Shown here: positions 9,082-16,958 of the stretch, piece after piece
Layout: the number at the start of each line of letters is the position of its first letter
Position numbering within the stretch: the first letter of the stretch is position 1
Assembly: GCF_031326345.1 (NCBI RefSeq)
Contig: NZ_CP133671.1
Coordinates: forward strand, 3,348,001-3,412,000
Length of the DNA stretch: 64,000 nucleotides
Source of the DNA: Aureispira sp. CCB-E
GTDB lineage: Bacteria; Bacteroidota; Bacteroidia; Chitinophagales; Saprospiraceae
Reading direction: 5' to 3'
Made by a program: the position numbers and the translations under genes
The notes under the pieces: model-generated
Seen by the model: only the letters and a program-made list of their open reading frames with translations
Database searches by the model: none
Told to the model about the DNA's origin: nothing

Positions 9082-10227
9082 ATGAATAGTCAAGATCCAA
9101 ATCATATCGTTGTTGTTCCTGAAGAAAAGGAGCAACTTAGTATGGCAGACATACTACAAATTGCAAAAGAATATGCGATAGAAGTGCTAAAATATTCTTG
9201 GTTAATTGCAATTTTTGCTGTTTTGCTGGGAAAGTATATGCGTGATCGAAAACTGAGCACTCCAACGACCTATACCGCAACGTGTTCGTTTACAGTTAAT
9301 AAAGTTGCAACACAAAATCAGCAAAATATTGCTAGTATATTTGGAGGCGCAGGAGCCGCAGAAAACAATGTTAATTTCAAGCGTCTGCAAGAGATTATCG
9401 TTACTCGAAAGATCATCTCAAGGGTCTTATTTCACAAAAGCTCTCTTAGAAATGAGGAGGACACGAAGGAGGACTACTTGATCAATCATTACTTAAGGAA
9501 GTTCTATTATAAAAAAGATGCAGATAAAGTTGCCGATAAGGAGGATATGTATTTTCAAGCAGATACCATTGATCCTTATAATCGAAGAGCAAATTATTTG
9601 CTAATGTATGTACACAATCTAATCGTACGAAATCACTTGATTATAGAACCTTCTAAAGGTGGTATTATGATCTTAAAGGTAGTCTCTACTTCCGAAGATT
9701 TTTCTTATGAACTAATCATGGCTTTGTATAAGGAATTAGATCGTTACTATAGTGAAGATGCTTTGGAACAAAAAGAGCACTTCTATGAAATGGCAGAAAA
9801 ACGAACAGAGCAACTCCGAGAAAAATTAAATAGTGCCGAAGCCGCTTATATCAACCATGCGAATACCAATACCGCCGAAGCAGATGGTCGTAATAATACG
9901 TTGATTAAAACACAGTTTTTATCGACAGATTTGAAAAAAGCAACACAGTCGTATTTTGCAGCTTTGGCTAATAAAGAAGCGGCTTGGGTGTCTTATGAAT
10001 CTCAAAAACAAACACCGTCAATGTCTATTGTTGACCCGCCTTTATACCCATTGGCAAAAGCAGTGCCCAATCCATCTTTGCATATGATTGTAGGAGGGAT
10101 ACTAGGAGCAGGCTTGGCATTTTTGTTAATTGTCGGTCGAAAATTTGTCAAAGATTTTCTAGGCAAACAAAAGGAGGAGGAATTGGAAGCTGCTGAAAAA
10201 ACTGAGGAATCTGTGGAATCTGTTTGA
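9082..10227 (+). CDS. Wzz-like polysaccharide co-polymerase / chain-length determinant
   Basis: Inner-membrane protein expected to control polysaccharide chain length and to contact the exporter encoded just upstream. It has a cytoplasmic N-terminus, a first membrane helix near residues 38-54 (YSWLIAIFAVLLG), a large periplasmic part with helical stretches around 235-300, and the proline-rich PPLYPLAKAVPNPS motif ahead of the second helix (about 335-355). The C-terminal tail is only some 25 acidic residues. There is no Walker-type tyrosine-kinase domain, so a BY-kinase, if used, must be encoded elsewhere. It is one of only three intact genes in the window ending in TGA. Confidence 0.87.
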   Translation: MNSQDPNHIVVVPEEKEQLSMADILQIAKEYAIEVLKYSWLIAIFAVLLGKYMRDRKLSTPTTYTATCSFTVNKVATQNQQNIASIFGGAGAAENNVNFKRLQEIIVTRKIISRVLFHKSSLRNEEDTKEDYLINHYLRKFYYKKDADKVADKEDMYFQADTIDPYNRRANYLLMYVHNLIVRNHLIIEPSKGGIMILKVVSTSEDFSYELIMALYKELDRYYSEDALEQKEHFYEMAEKRTEQLREKLNSAEAAYINHANTNTAEADGRNNTLIKTQFLSTDLKKATQSYFAALANKEAAWVSYESQKQTPSMSIVDPPLYPLAKAVPNPSLHMIVGGILGAGLAFLLIVGRKFVKDFLGKQKEEELEAAEKTEESVESV

Positions 10228-10319
10228 TTTAGAGAGGTATGACAGTGTGACTACAGGATTGATACAACTCTTGTAGATAACAAAAGTGCAAAATTAGAGA
10301 AAGCTAAAACAAAAATCAC

Positions 10320-12842
10320 ATGAATCTAGAATTGAAAGACGAATTAAACGAACTCTTAGAGTCAATAAGAACTTATCAAAGACTTTTGATTGCTGAAGAT
10401 GCAAAAGGGAAAGTTTCAAAAAAATATCATAACTATTTCGTCCAATTAAAACCTTTGTTTAAAACAATTCAAAAAAGGCTAAAAGAAAATGATGCTCTTG
10501 AAGGTTGCATCATTGGTGCAAAATTAAGACATCCTTTATCCGATGTGCTTTATATGCCAAAATGCCAAGTGGTGTTAGAGGTAGAAGCTAAAGAGAGCTG
10601 TGATTGGCTTAGCCAAGAAGTGGATATTGAGTATGCGAATCAAGAGCGAAAAACTACTCGAAAAACTACGCTTAAAAAAGAACAGTTTTCTTTTGAAGGA
10701 GGAAATCTACAAGGAAAGCTTACGTTTGAATTAAAATTTGAACAAGAAGAAAAATTTGTCACCATAACTTATGCTAATAACTCTTTCCGTATACAAAAGC
10801 TAGAATATACTGCTATTAAACTTGATACTCCTAGCAATGCAGAGAAAACTAAAAATAATTTTAGTCCTTTATTTGCTAAAGAGGCTTTCCAAAAGCAGTT
10901 GAAAGAAGCGTTTCCTTCTATTAAAATAATTCCCAATAAAGAGGCTTCATGGAAAACAAGTTTTGACCCTTTGAGTATTCAAGAGGACTTAGCTAATACG
11001 GTTCTTGTGGAGTTGCCCACAGAGTTGGAAGAGCTAAGCATGGAGGATTTAGGAGAAAAAAATGTGCTCATTAGTACTAGAAAATTCCAATTGAATACGA
11101 TCAATTTGGAATTAAAAAAGGCATTGCAACGGTATGAGGGCTTAGAGTTTAATTATGAGGGCAACAATAAGACTTCAATATTTGATGCCAATTATCATAA
11201 AATTATTAAGGAAACGCAAGTGGTAATTGAGCATATTGATGATAGAATACAAATTTTGGAAAATAACTTATCACTTGTCCAAGAAGCTCAAATAAGCAAA
11301 AAAGAAATAAAAGCAAGTCCATTTTTGAGTTTGGCTCATGAAGTGAGCAATAAGCTGGAGTATGTGTGGAGCGAAATAATTAGGATTGGAGAGCGTTTTT
11401 CTACTTACCCTGATCTGATGTTAAGTTATGATGAATGGAAAATAGAATTGGAAAATGTCCGCCAAGAAATAAATTCTTTAACAAAGGTGTCACAAGATAG
11501 TTGGAATGCATTAGATGCAATAGAGCGACAGACTGATAGAGAGCGTAAAAAGTATGCTGCGATTAAAGAAAACTTCGACAACCTACAACAAACAATCTCT
11601 AATTTAGATAAAGACACTTACTACACAGACAAGAAAAAAGGATTAGAGAATTCGGATGATGGTTTTTTAGAGTATCAACAGAATGAAGATGAATTTTCAG
11701 CGAAAGAGCAAGTAACTTATGGTCTATCAGATGATGAAAAGGATAAGCTAAAAGTCATAGGAGGAAAAGCCACATTCGAATTTAAAGACCCAGATTTACT
11801 CCTATATGATGAGCAAAATGGAATTGAGCTAGAAGATATAAAACAAGGACAAGTGGGAGACTGTTATCTATTGTCTGCCCTTGCTAATCTAACAGAGGAC
11901 GAATCTTCACTTATTAAAGAAATGATTGAAGAAAAAGATGGATTGTATATCGTTACATTATATCAGAATGGCATTCCTGTACAGATTGAGGTGGATAAAA
12001 AATTGATGGTTCTTCATAGAGAGTATCCTAACTTGGTAGGAAATATAGAAAAAAAAGATGAATACATAGGCGCTAGCCCTGTCAACGACATTTGGGTGGC
12101 CATCTTAGAAAAAGCTTATGCTAAATTAATGGCGAAGGGAGAATTTACGGACGAGAGAGTAACTGGGGGGCATGCAGAAGCAGCAATGAAGGTTTTGCTA
12201 GGCAACAAAGTAAAACAACCTACGGAGATTTATTTGGATGGTGCGGGAAAGCTTAGCGATACGCCTACGGAAAATGAATTTAAAAATCCCTTGGACTTTA
12301 GCAAGGTTTCTGAAAAACACCTTCGACAAATCATTCTCTCTGCCAAAGAGAAAGGATATAAAATAAATGTTTCTTCTCCAACTTCTTATAAGGGAGATGC
12401 TGTTCTAACCGATCAACATGTGGTGAAGATAGGAGAGAAAATATACATGAATTTCAAACATGCTTATTCGCTGCTTGATGCCAATGAAAAGCAAGCTATT
12501 TTGTTCAATCCCCATGGGAAGACCAAGCAAATTAGGCAGATTTTTGATCAAAAGATAGTAGACGAAATAGCTCGATTAGAATCGATTATTCCTCTAAAGG
12601 GGAAAATTTCTAAAGAGGTTAAGGAGACCGTTGAAACTATTTTAGAACAAAATAAAGCACTTCAAGCATCTTTTAATCAAACGCTGGGGAATCTGCGGAC
12701 AAAGCTAAATAATGTATTGACATTGGATCTTGGCAAAGGTTTTATTCGTCAAGAAGTTGAAATTGAAAATCCTCAAAAAATAAGCTACAAAGTATTGAAA
12801 GAGTATTTTAGTTCTTTGGTGATAACCATTCTAAAGCAATAA
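10320..12842 (+). CDS. Calpain-like (C2 family) cysteine protease with long helical N-terminus
   Basis: The region from about residue 495 resembles the calpain catalytic core. It has Cys515 in QVGDCYLLSALANL, a WVAILEKAYAKL segment like the calpain substrate-cleft helix, His714 in FKHAYSLL and Asn730 in LFNPHG, giving the Cys-His-Asn triad order. The calpain NPWG motif reads NPHG here. Residues 1-490 are hydrophilic, Lys/Glu-rich and largely helical, with coiled-coil-like parts at about 295-330 and 370-440, and match no domain I know. There is no signal peptide, so the protein is probably cytoplasmic or exported by a non-Sec route. A secreted-protein gene begins 3 bp downstream, so the two are one operon. 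Confidence 0.82.
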   Translation: MNLELKDELNELLESIRTYQRLLIAEDAKGKVSKKYHNYFVQLKPLFKTIQKRLKENDALEGCIIGAKLRHPLSDVLYMPKCQVVLEVEAKESCDWLSQEVDIEYANQERKTTRKTTLKKEQFSFEGGNLQGKLTFELKFEQEEKFVTITYANNSFRIQKLEYTAIKLDTPSNAEKTKNNFSPLFAKEAFQKQLKEAFPSIKIIPNKEASWKTSFDPLSIQEDLANTVLVELPTELEELSMEDLGEKNVLISTRKFQLNTINLELKKALQRYEGLEFNYEGNNKTSIFDANYHKIIKETQVVIEHIDDRIQILENNLSLVQEAQISKKEIKASPFLSLAHEVSNKLEYVWSEIIRIGERFSTYPDLMLSYDEWKIELENVRQEINSLTKVSQDSWNALDAIERQTDRERKKYAAIKENFDNLQQTISNLDKDTYYTDKKKGLENSDDGFLEYQQNEDEFSAKEQVTYGLSDDEKDKLKVIGGKATFEFKDPDLLLYDEQNGIELEDIKQGQVGDCYLLSALANLTEDESSLIKEMIEEKDGLYIVTLYQNGIPVQIEVDKKLMVLHREYPNLVGNIEKKDEYIGASPVNDIWVAILEKAYAKLMAKGEFTDERVTGGHAEAAMKVLLGNKVKQPTEIYLDGAGKLSDTPTENEFKNPLDFSKVSEKHLRQIILSAKEKGYKINVSSPTSYKGDAVLTDQHVVKIGEKIYMNFKHAYSLLDANEKQAILFNPHGKTKQIRQIFDQKIVDEIARLESIIPLKGKISKEVKETVETILEQNKALQASFNQTLGNLRTKLNNVLTLDLGKGFIRQEVEIENPQKISYKVLKEYFSSLVITILKQ

Positions 12843-12845
12843 AAA

Positions 12846-13556
12846 ATGAAAATACTGCTATTAGTTGCCTTGTTGGGGGTAAATTTATCGCTTGTTGTTG
12901 GGCAGCCTATTCTGATGGATACGGTATTAAGGCTAACGGATAAGGTGTCTATCAAATGTTCCAAAGACTTTGAGATACACCAACGAGAATCATATGGGCC
13001 TATTGGTAAAAAAATAGACATTTCTACTACCATGCTAATCTACAATGAGCTTCGCTTGGAAAACAATGAAACTATTTTTATGTGGGTAATTCCTCTTTAT
13101 GGTAATAGATCAGTAGATGTAATGGCTTATGCTAAAAAACTAGAAGGCGACACGAGTTTGAGTAAGTTGGAGAAATATGAGTTAGTTGCTAAAAAAATAA
13201 GTGTAAGGTATACCAATAGAAATGATATGTTGTCTGGTCGTAGTATTCCTTTTTCTGATATAGAAAAATCAAAATACTATTATTTAGACCGACGAGGTTG
13301 TGATTTAGATGTTTGGAGGTCTACGATAAATTTTTTAGGTATTAAATTGAAGCGAAAGACTTATACGTACAAAAATTATTGGGAGCGGTATTTATTGATA
13401 GATAGCATTGTCTATTATTTTTATGTGCGTTCGAAATGGGGGGTGAAAGGAGGCAAGCGAAAGAAAGATTTTAAGATGCTTGAGCCTATTTTTTACGATT
13501 TGGTCAACGGGATTATTATAAAGGAAGAGGAAGAGGGGCTTATTAAGGAAGAATAA
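12846..13556 (+). CDS. Hypothetical secreted protein in operon with the calpain-like gene
   Basis: The start codon comes 3 bp after the protease stop, so translation is likely coupled. Residues 1-19 form a signal peptide (MKILLLVALLGVNLSLVVG). The mature part is about 217 residues, basic, rich in Tyr/Lys and aromatic residues, with a run of Glu and Lys at the C-terminus. It holds two cysteines after the signal peptide (in SIKCSKDFE and RRGCDLD). I do not recognise the family. Context suggests an envelope protein that works with, or is processed by, the upstream protease, but this is inference. Confidence 0.7.
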   Translation: MKILLLVALLGVNLSLVVGQPILMDTVLRLTDKVSIKCSKDFEIHQRESYGPIGKKIDISTTMLIYNELRLENNETIFMWVIPLYGNRSVDVMAYAKKLEGDTSLSKLEKYELVAKKISVRYTNRNDMLSGRSIPFSDIEKSKYYYLDRRGCDLDVWRSTINFLGIKLKRKTYTYKNYWERYLLIDSIVYYFYVRSKWGVKGGKRKKDFKMLEPIFYDLVNGIIIKEEEEGLIKEE

Positions 13557-13602
13557 AAAATGTTAACTTTAGAACAAAAAAATATTATAAAGAATAACAA
13601 CT

Positions 13603-14427
13603 ATGTTTGATATCAACGCACAAGAACTGTGGAATAAGTTTGGAGGGATGGTGTTAGAATATGCGCCTAGGTTTATGCTAGGGCTAATTGTATTTTATTT
13701 TGGTTTCAAAATCATCAACAAAGCCATGATTTTGTTAGATAAAATGATGCGTTCCAATTCTTTTGATGAAGATTTGCGACCGTTTATTATAACCTTGTTG
13801 GGTTTGTTGCTCAAAGTGATTGTCGCATTAAGTGCCGTAGACTTGCTAGGAATTAAGACCACTTCTTTTGTTGCGATGTTAGCTGCTGCGAGTTTTGCGG
13901 TAGGTTTGGCTTTGCAAGGGTCGTTGAGTAATTTTGCTAGTGGTATATTAATCTTATTTTTTAAGCCTTTTAGGACAGGAGATATGATTAGCATAGGGGA
14001 TAATATTGGGATTGTACAGGAGATTCAAATTTTTAATACCATCCTTAAAACAATACACCAGCGATTGATTGTCATTCCCAATTCTATTTTAACAGGAGAT
14101 GTTGTTGAAAATATTACAGGTGCTGGAATTATTCGATTAAATTTGACATTTGGAATTAGTTATGATGATGACATAGACAAAGCACGTGAAGTAGTTTGGG
14201 GAGTGATCAAAGGTTGCCCATTTTTGGTAAATATAGAGGGGCAAGAACACAAAGTGATTGTTGAAAAATTAAATGATAGTTCTGTCGATTTGGGCGTTTG
14301 GGTATGGACACAAGGTGTAGATTATTGGGATACCATGTTTTTTATGCAAGAATATGTTAAAAAAGCGTTCGATAAAGAGGACATTTCTATTCCTTTTCCT
14401 CAAATGGACGTTCATTTTAAAAAATAG
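13603..14427 (+). CDS. Small-conductance mechanosensitive channel (MscS family)
   Basis: Inner-membrane channel that opens on membrane tension to release solutes during hypo-osmotic shock. Three hydrophobic helices occupy about residues 15-110. The pore-lining helix reads GLALQGSLSNFASGILIL with the Gly/Ala pattern of TM3. The beta domain follows with KPFRTGDMI, then VIPNS and NLTFGISYDDD. At 274 residues it matches the compact E. coli MscS (286). It stands 46 bp after the secreted-protein gene and is followed by a hairpin terminator at 14565. Confidence 0.92.
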   Translation: MFDINAQELWNKFGGMVLEYAPRFMLGLIVFYFGFKIINKAMILLDKMMRSNSFDEDLRPFIITLLGLLLKVIVALSAVDLLGIKTTSFVAMLAAASFAVGLALQGSLSNFASGILILFFKPFRTGDMISIGDNIGIVQEIQIFNTILKTIHQRLIVIPNSILTGDVVENITGAGIIRLNLTFGISYDDDIDKAREVVWGVIKGCPFLVNIEGQEHKVIVEKLNDSSVDLGVWVWTQGVDYWDTMFFMQEYVKKAFDKEDISIPFPQMDVHFKK

Positions 14428-14564
14428 TCATTGGCAATACACTGCCGACTACTTATGTATTTGTTGGTGACGATTCAAAATTTAACCCACCATATAATTA
14501 CACAATAGACCAAATAAAAACTAAAATTTAGACTCTCAATACTGAATTATTTTTTTTGAAAAAA

Positions 14565-14595
14565 AATCTCCTTATTATAGGGGATTATTTTTTTT
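14565..14595 (+). terminator. Rho-independent terminator after the MscS gene
   Basis: AATCTCC pairs with GGGGATT (one G-U pair) across an 8-base loop, followed by a long T tract. An A run precedes the stem, extending the potential pairing. It separates the calpain/MscS transcript from the VTC gene. Confidence 0.7.
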
Positions 14596-14652
14596 GAACG
14601 ACATAAAAGTGGAAGCAACCAACATTCATTACACCCTAGTGAAATATATTTT

Positions 14653-15405
14653 ATGATAAAAAATGACTTAGTGCAATTACTTCGTAAATTTGAACCAATT
14701 TCTTTGAAGGAAATGGACCGAGTAAAGCTTATGAATAGGGTGGAGACGAAGTTTTTGTTTGGTTTGGATCAACTCATGGAAATCCTAGAGGAGTTGATGG
14801 ATGATTATCAAGTTGTAAAAATAGATGGAAATATGCTTCCTGCTTATAGAAGCCTGTATTTTGATAATGCTGAATTTTTCTTTTACAACGAGCATCATAG
14901 AGAAAGAACTAGCCGTTATAAAGTGCGATACCGAACTTATGTTGATTCCAATTTATCTTTTTTAGAAGTCAAACACAAATACAAAGGAAGGACCAACAAA
15001 AAAAGGATAAAAGTAGAAGACATGGCACAAGAAATGCCCGAACCTCATCGCAATTTCTTGAAAGAATTAATGGTTCCTAAAGCTGATTTGCAACCCGTAA
15101 TGATGAATACTTACAATCGAATTACGTTGGTTGCTAAACATGCTGTAGAACGGCTTACTTTAGATATTAATCTAAATTTTGAATTTGGAAACAAACAAAA
15201 AGAACTTAAAAATATTGTCATTGCTGAATTGAAACAAGAACGGATTACTAGAGATTCTCCTTTTTATAAAGTAGTTAGAGAAAAAGAAATGCGTCCTTAT
15301 CGAATTAGTAAATATTGTATGGGCATTATACACCTGTATGGGCAAGAAAATATTAAATATAATCGATTTAAAAAGAAACTCCTAAGATTAAATAACTATG
15401 CTTGA
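14653..15405 (+). CDS. VTC-domain protein (polyphosphate polymerase-like)
   Basis: A stand-alone cytoplasmic VTC domain, the fold that in the yeast vacuolar transporter chaperone Vtc4 polymerises polyphosphate from ATP. The tunnel signature is visible: MNRVETKFLF, YRSLYFDN, SRYKVRYRTY and FLEVKHKYKGRTNKKRI, with basic and acidic residues alternating on beta strands, then IAELKQER near the end. Its length of 250 residues is usual for bacterial single-domain members. The stop codon overlaps the DUF4956 start by 8 bp (ATGCTTGA), so the two are translationally coupled. Whether bacterial members make polyphosphate or use another triphosphate substrate cannot be decided here. Confidence 0.85.
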   Translation: MIKNDLVQLLRKFEPISLKEMDRVKLMNRVETKFLFGLDQLMEILEELMDDYQVVKIDGNMLPAYRSLYFDNAEFFFYNEHHRERTSRYKVRYRTYVDSNLSFLEVKHKYKGRTNKKRIKVEDMAQEMPEPHRNFLKELMVPKADLQPVMMNTYNRITLVAKHAVERLTLDINLNFEFGNKQKELKNIVIAELKQERITRDSPFYKVVREKEMRPYRISKYCMGIIHLYGQENIKYNRFKKKLLRLNNYA

Positions 15406-16024
15406 AGTTACCTGGTTTGATGATGATGTGTACAAATTATTGTTGAGAATGCTCATTAATGTAGTCTTTCTTACAATAATTATTCGATTTTTGTATTATC
15501 CAATCACCAAACGAAAAGACTATTTATTTACCTATTATTTGATAGGTTTTATTACTTTTTTCTTGTGTTTTAGTCTCAAAAAATTGGACATCGATACGGG
15601 AATGGGCTTAGGGCTATTTGCTATTTTTGGAATCATTCGCTACCGTACCAATACCATAGAAATTAAAGAAATGACTTATCTCTTTGTGGTCATTGGATTG
15701 AGTGTAATCAATTCGCTGGCATCCAAAAAGGTGTCAATGGTTGAAATTGCCATTATTAATGGAACCATAACTTTTATAACGTTTGCTCTAGAATATTTGT
15801 GGTTATTAAAGCATGAAACGAGAAAGACAATTGTCTATGAAAAAATAAACCTCATCAAGCCTTCTATGGAAGCCGAACTAAAAAAAGATTTGGAAAAACG
15901 GACAGGCTTAAATATTAATCGTTTTGAGATTGGAAAAATTAATTTCTTGAACGATACAGCTCAAATTAGAATTTACTACTTTGCAGACGAGCAAGAACTT
16001 TCGGATTATAATTCTAGAGAGTAG
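15398..16024 (+). CDS. DUF4956 membrane protein coupled to the VTC protein
   Basis: The 208-residue protein has four hydrophobic helices in its first 140 residues (about 15-35, 40-60, 70-90 and 105-140) and a soluble C-terminal domain. The family signature GLGLFAIFGIIRYRTNTIEIKEMTYLF is clear from about residue 68. DUF4956 proteins often sit next to VTC-domain genes, which suggests a membrane partner for the polymerase. Function beyond this association is unknown. A hairpin terminator interrupted by a mobile element follows. Confidence 0.85.
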   Translation: MLEVTWFDDDVYKLLLRMLINVVFLTIIIRFLYYPITKRKDYLFTYYLIGFITFFLCFSLKKLDIDTGMGLGLFAIFGIIRYRTNTIEIKEMTYLFVVIGLSVINSLASKKVSMVEIAIINGTITFITFALEYLWLLKHETRKTIVYEKINLIKPSMEAELKKDLEKRTGLNINRFEIGKINFLNDTAQIRIYYFADEQELSDYNSRE

Positions 16025-16081
16025 CAAAATTGCCTATTTAGTGAGTAGAAACATTCTTTCGGTTTGCTGCTTATTACAAAT

Positions 16082-16257
16082 AAAATGTGCTGCTGTTAAA
16101 TATAGTAGTTCGTTGATTTTTTACTTTTTTAGCTCGGTTTGTTACTCCCTACGGTCGTGAGCTCGCTATGCTCGGTTCGCTCGTGAGATCGCAAGCTTAG
16201 TTACCAAAAAGATAAAAAAGCAACGAACTATTGTAAATAGATACAGCAGCACATTTT
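16082..16257. terminator. Bidirectional terminator hairpin split by a mobile element
   Basis: AAAATGTGCTGCTGT (16082-16096) and its perfect complement ACAGCAGCACATTTT (16243-16257) flank the element. If the element and one TAAATA copy are removed, the arms are separated by only 9 bases (TAAATAGAT), a classic terminator for the two convergent genes on either side. As it stands the loop is 146 bases. Confidence 0.75.
16103..16233. mobile_element. MITE-like element in a terminator loop, target duplication TAAATA
   Basis: TAGTAGTTCGTTGA opens and CAACGAACTATTG closes this 131-bp element. TAAATA occurs directly before (16097-16102) and after (16234-16239). The interior has GC-rich modules (CTCCCTACGGTCGTGAGCTCG and related) and the TTACCAAAAAGATAAAAAA stretch shared with the copy at 1687. 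The empty site can be reconstructed, which makes this one of the clearest insertions in the window. Confidence 0.87.
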
Positions 16258-16287
16258 TATTATAATGATGGCTTCGATAAATACATC

Positions 16288-16851
16288 TTAATGTACGGTT
16301 GATTGGGACAGTAAGCCTAAAAGCTCTGTTTGGATAGACTGCCCTTTATCTTCTTTGTACCAATGCAAGATTTCTCCGTATTTTTCATCCGTAGAAGCAT
16401 CAGATGTTTTTTGTTTCTGTACCAAAGCTTGTGCTTCGGCAGGACGAGGTCCCCAAGTAAACAGATCATTCCCCTCAGCATCTCTAGCGATCAATTTAGG
16501 AATCGATTTTCCTCCATTGGTCAAGTAGTTATCTATTTCACTATCAGAATCTCGCAACTGCACTTCAATATTGATATTAGGATTAAGGGCAGCCATTTTT
16601 TCTATGTAAGGAATTGAATTAGCAGCATCACCACACCAAGGTTCTGTGATTAAAACCCATTTTTGAGGTTGGTTAATCTCCATAATCGCCTCAGCAAGTT
16701 TGGGTTCAATGGTGCCTTGCTTGGTCCAACGTTTCATTCTAGAGTTATTCAATTTTACATAATTGATATAACTTTCTTTATCATAAGGAGCTGCTGTTAT
16801 TTCTCCCATCAAAATTTGGGCAAATAGATCTCTATATTCTTGTACCGTCAT
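16288..16851 (-). CDS. Thioredoxin-fold protein with a single active-site cysteine
   Basis: A 187-residue cytoplasmic protein with a thioredoxin-like domain at about 60-150. The active-site region reads TEPWCGDAANSIPYIEKM, so the first cysteine of the CxxC pair is kept and the second is replaced (WCGDA). The cis-proline segment GKSIPKLIARD is present. Proteins of this WCGDA type are common in Bacteroidota and are annotated thioredoxin family. Without the resolving cysteine it is unlikely to act as a simple disulfide reductase. It is convergent with the DUF4956 gene. Confidence 0.83.
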   Translation of the reverse strand: MTVQEYRDLFAQILMGEITAAPYDKESYINYVKLNNSRMKRWTKQGTIEPKLAEAIMEINQPQKWVLITEPWCGDAANSIPYIEKMAALNPNINIEVQLRDSDSEIDNYLTNGGKSIPKLIARDAEGNDLFTWGPRPAEAQALVQKQKTSDASTDEKYGEILHWYKEDKGQSIQTELLGLLSQSTVH

Positions 16852-16878
16852 TGTTTTTGTATTAAACGCTTAAAAAAT

Positions 16879-16904
16879 CCACAACTACGCAGTAGTAACG
16901 CAGC
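16879..16904. repeat. Fragment of the dispersed repeat
   Basis: CCACAACTACGCAGTAGTAACGCAGC resembles the reverse-oriented internal module CCACGCAGTAGCAGCGCAGC. No ends or target duplication remain. Confidence 0.4.
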
Positions 16905-16958
16905 ATTATTAAAAATAATCAGACACCTAACAAGGCAACAGAAGAAAAGTTGTTAAAC

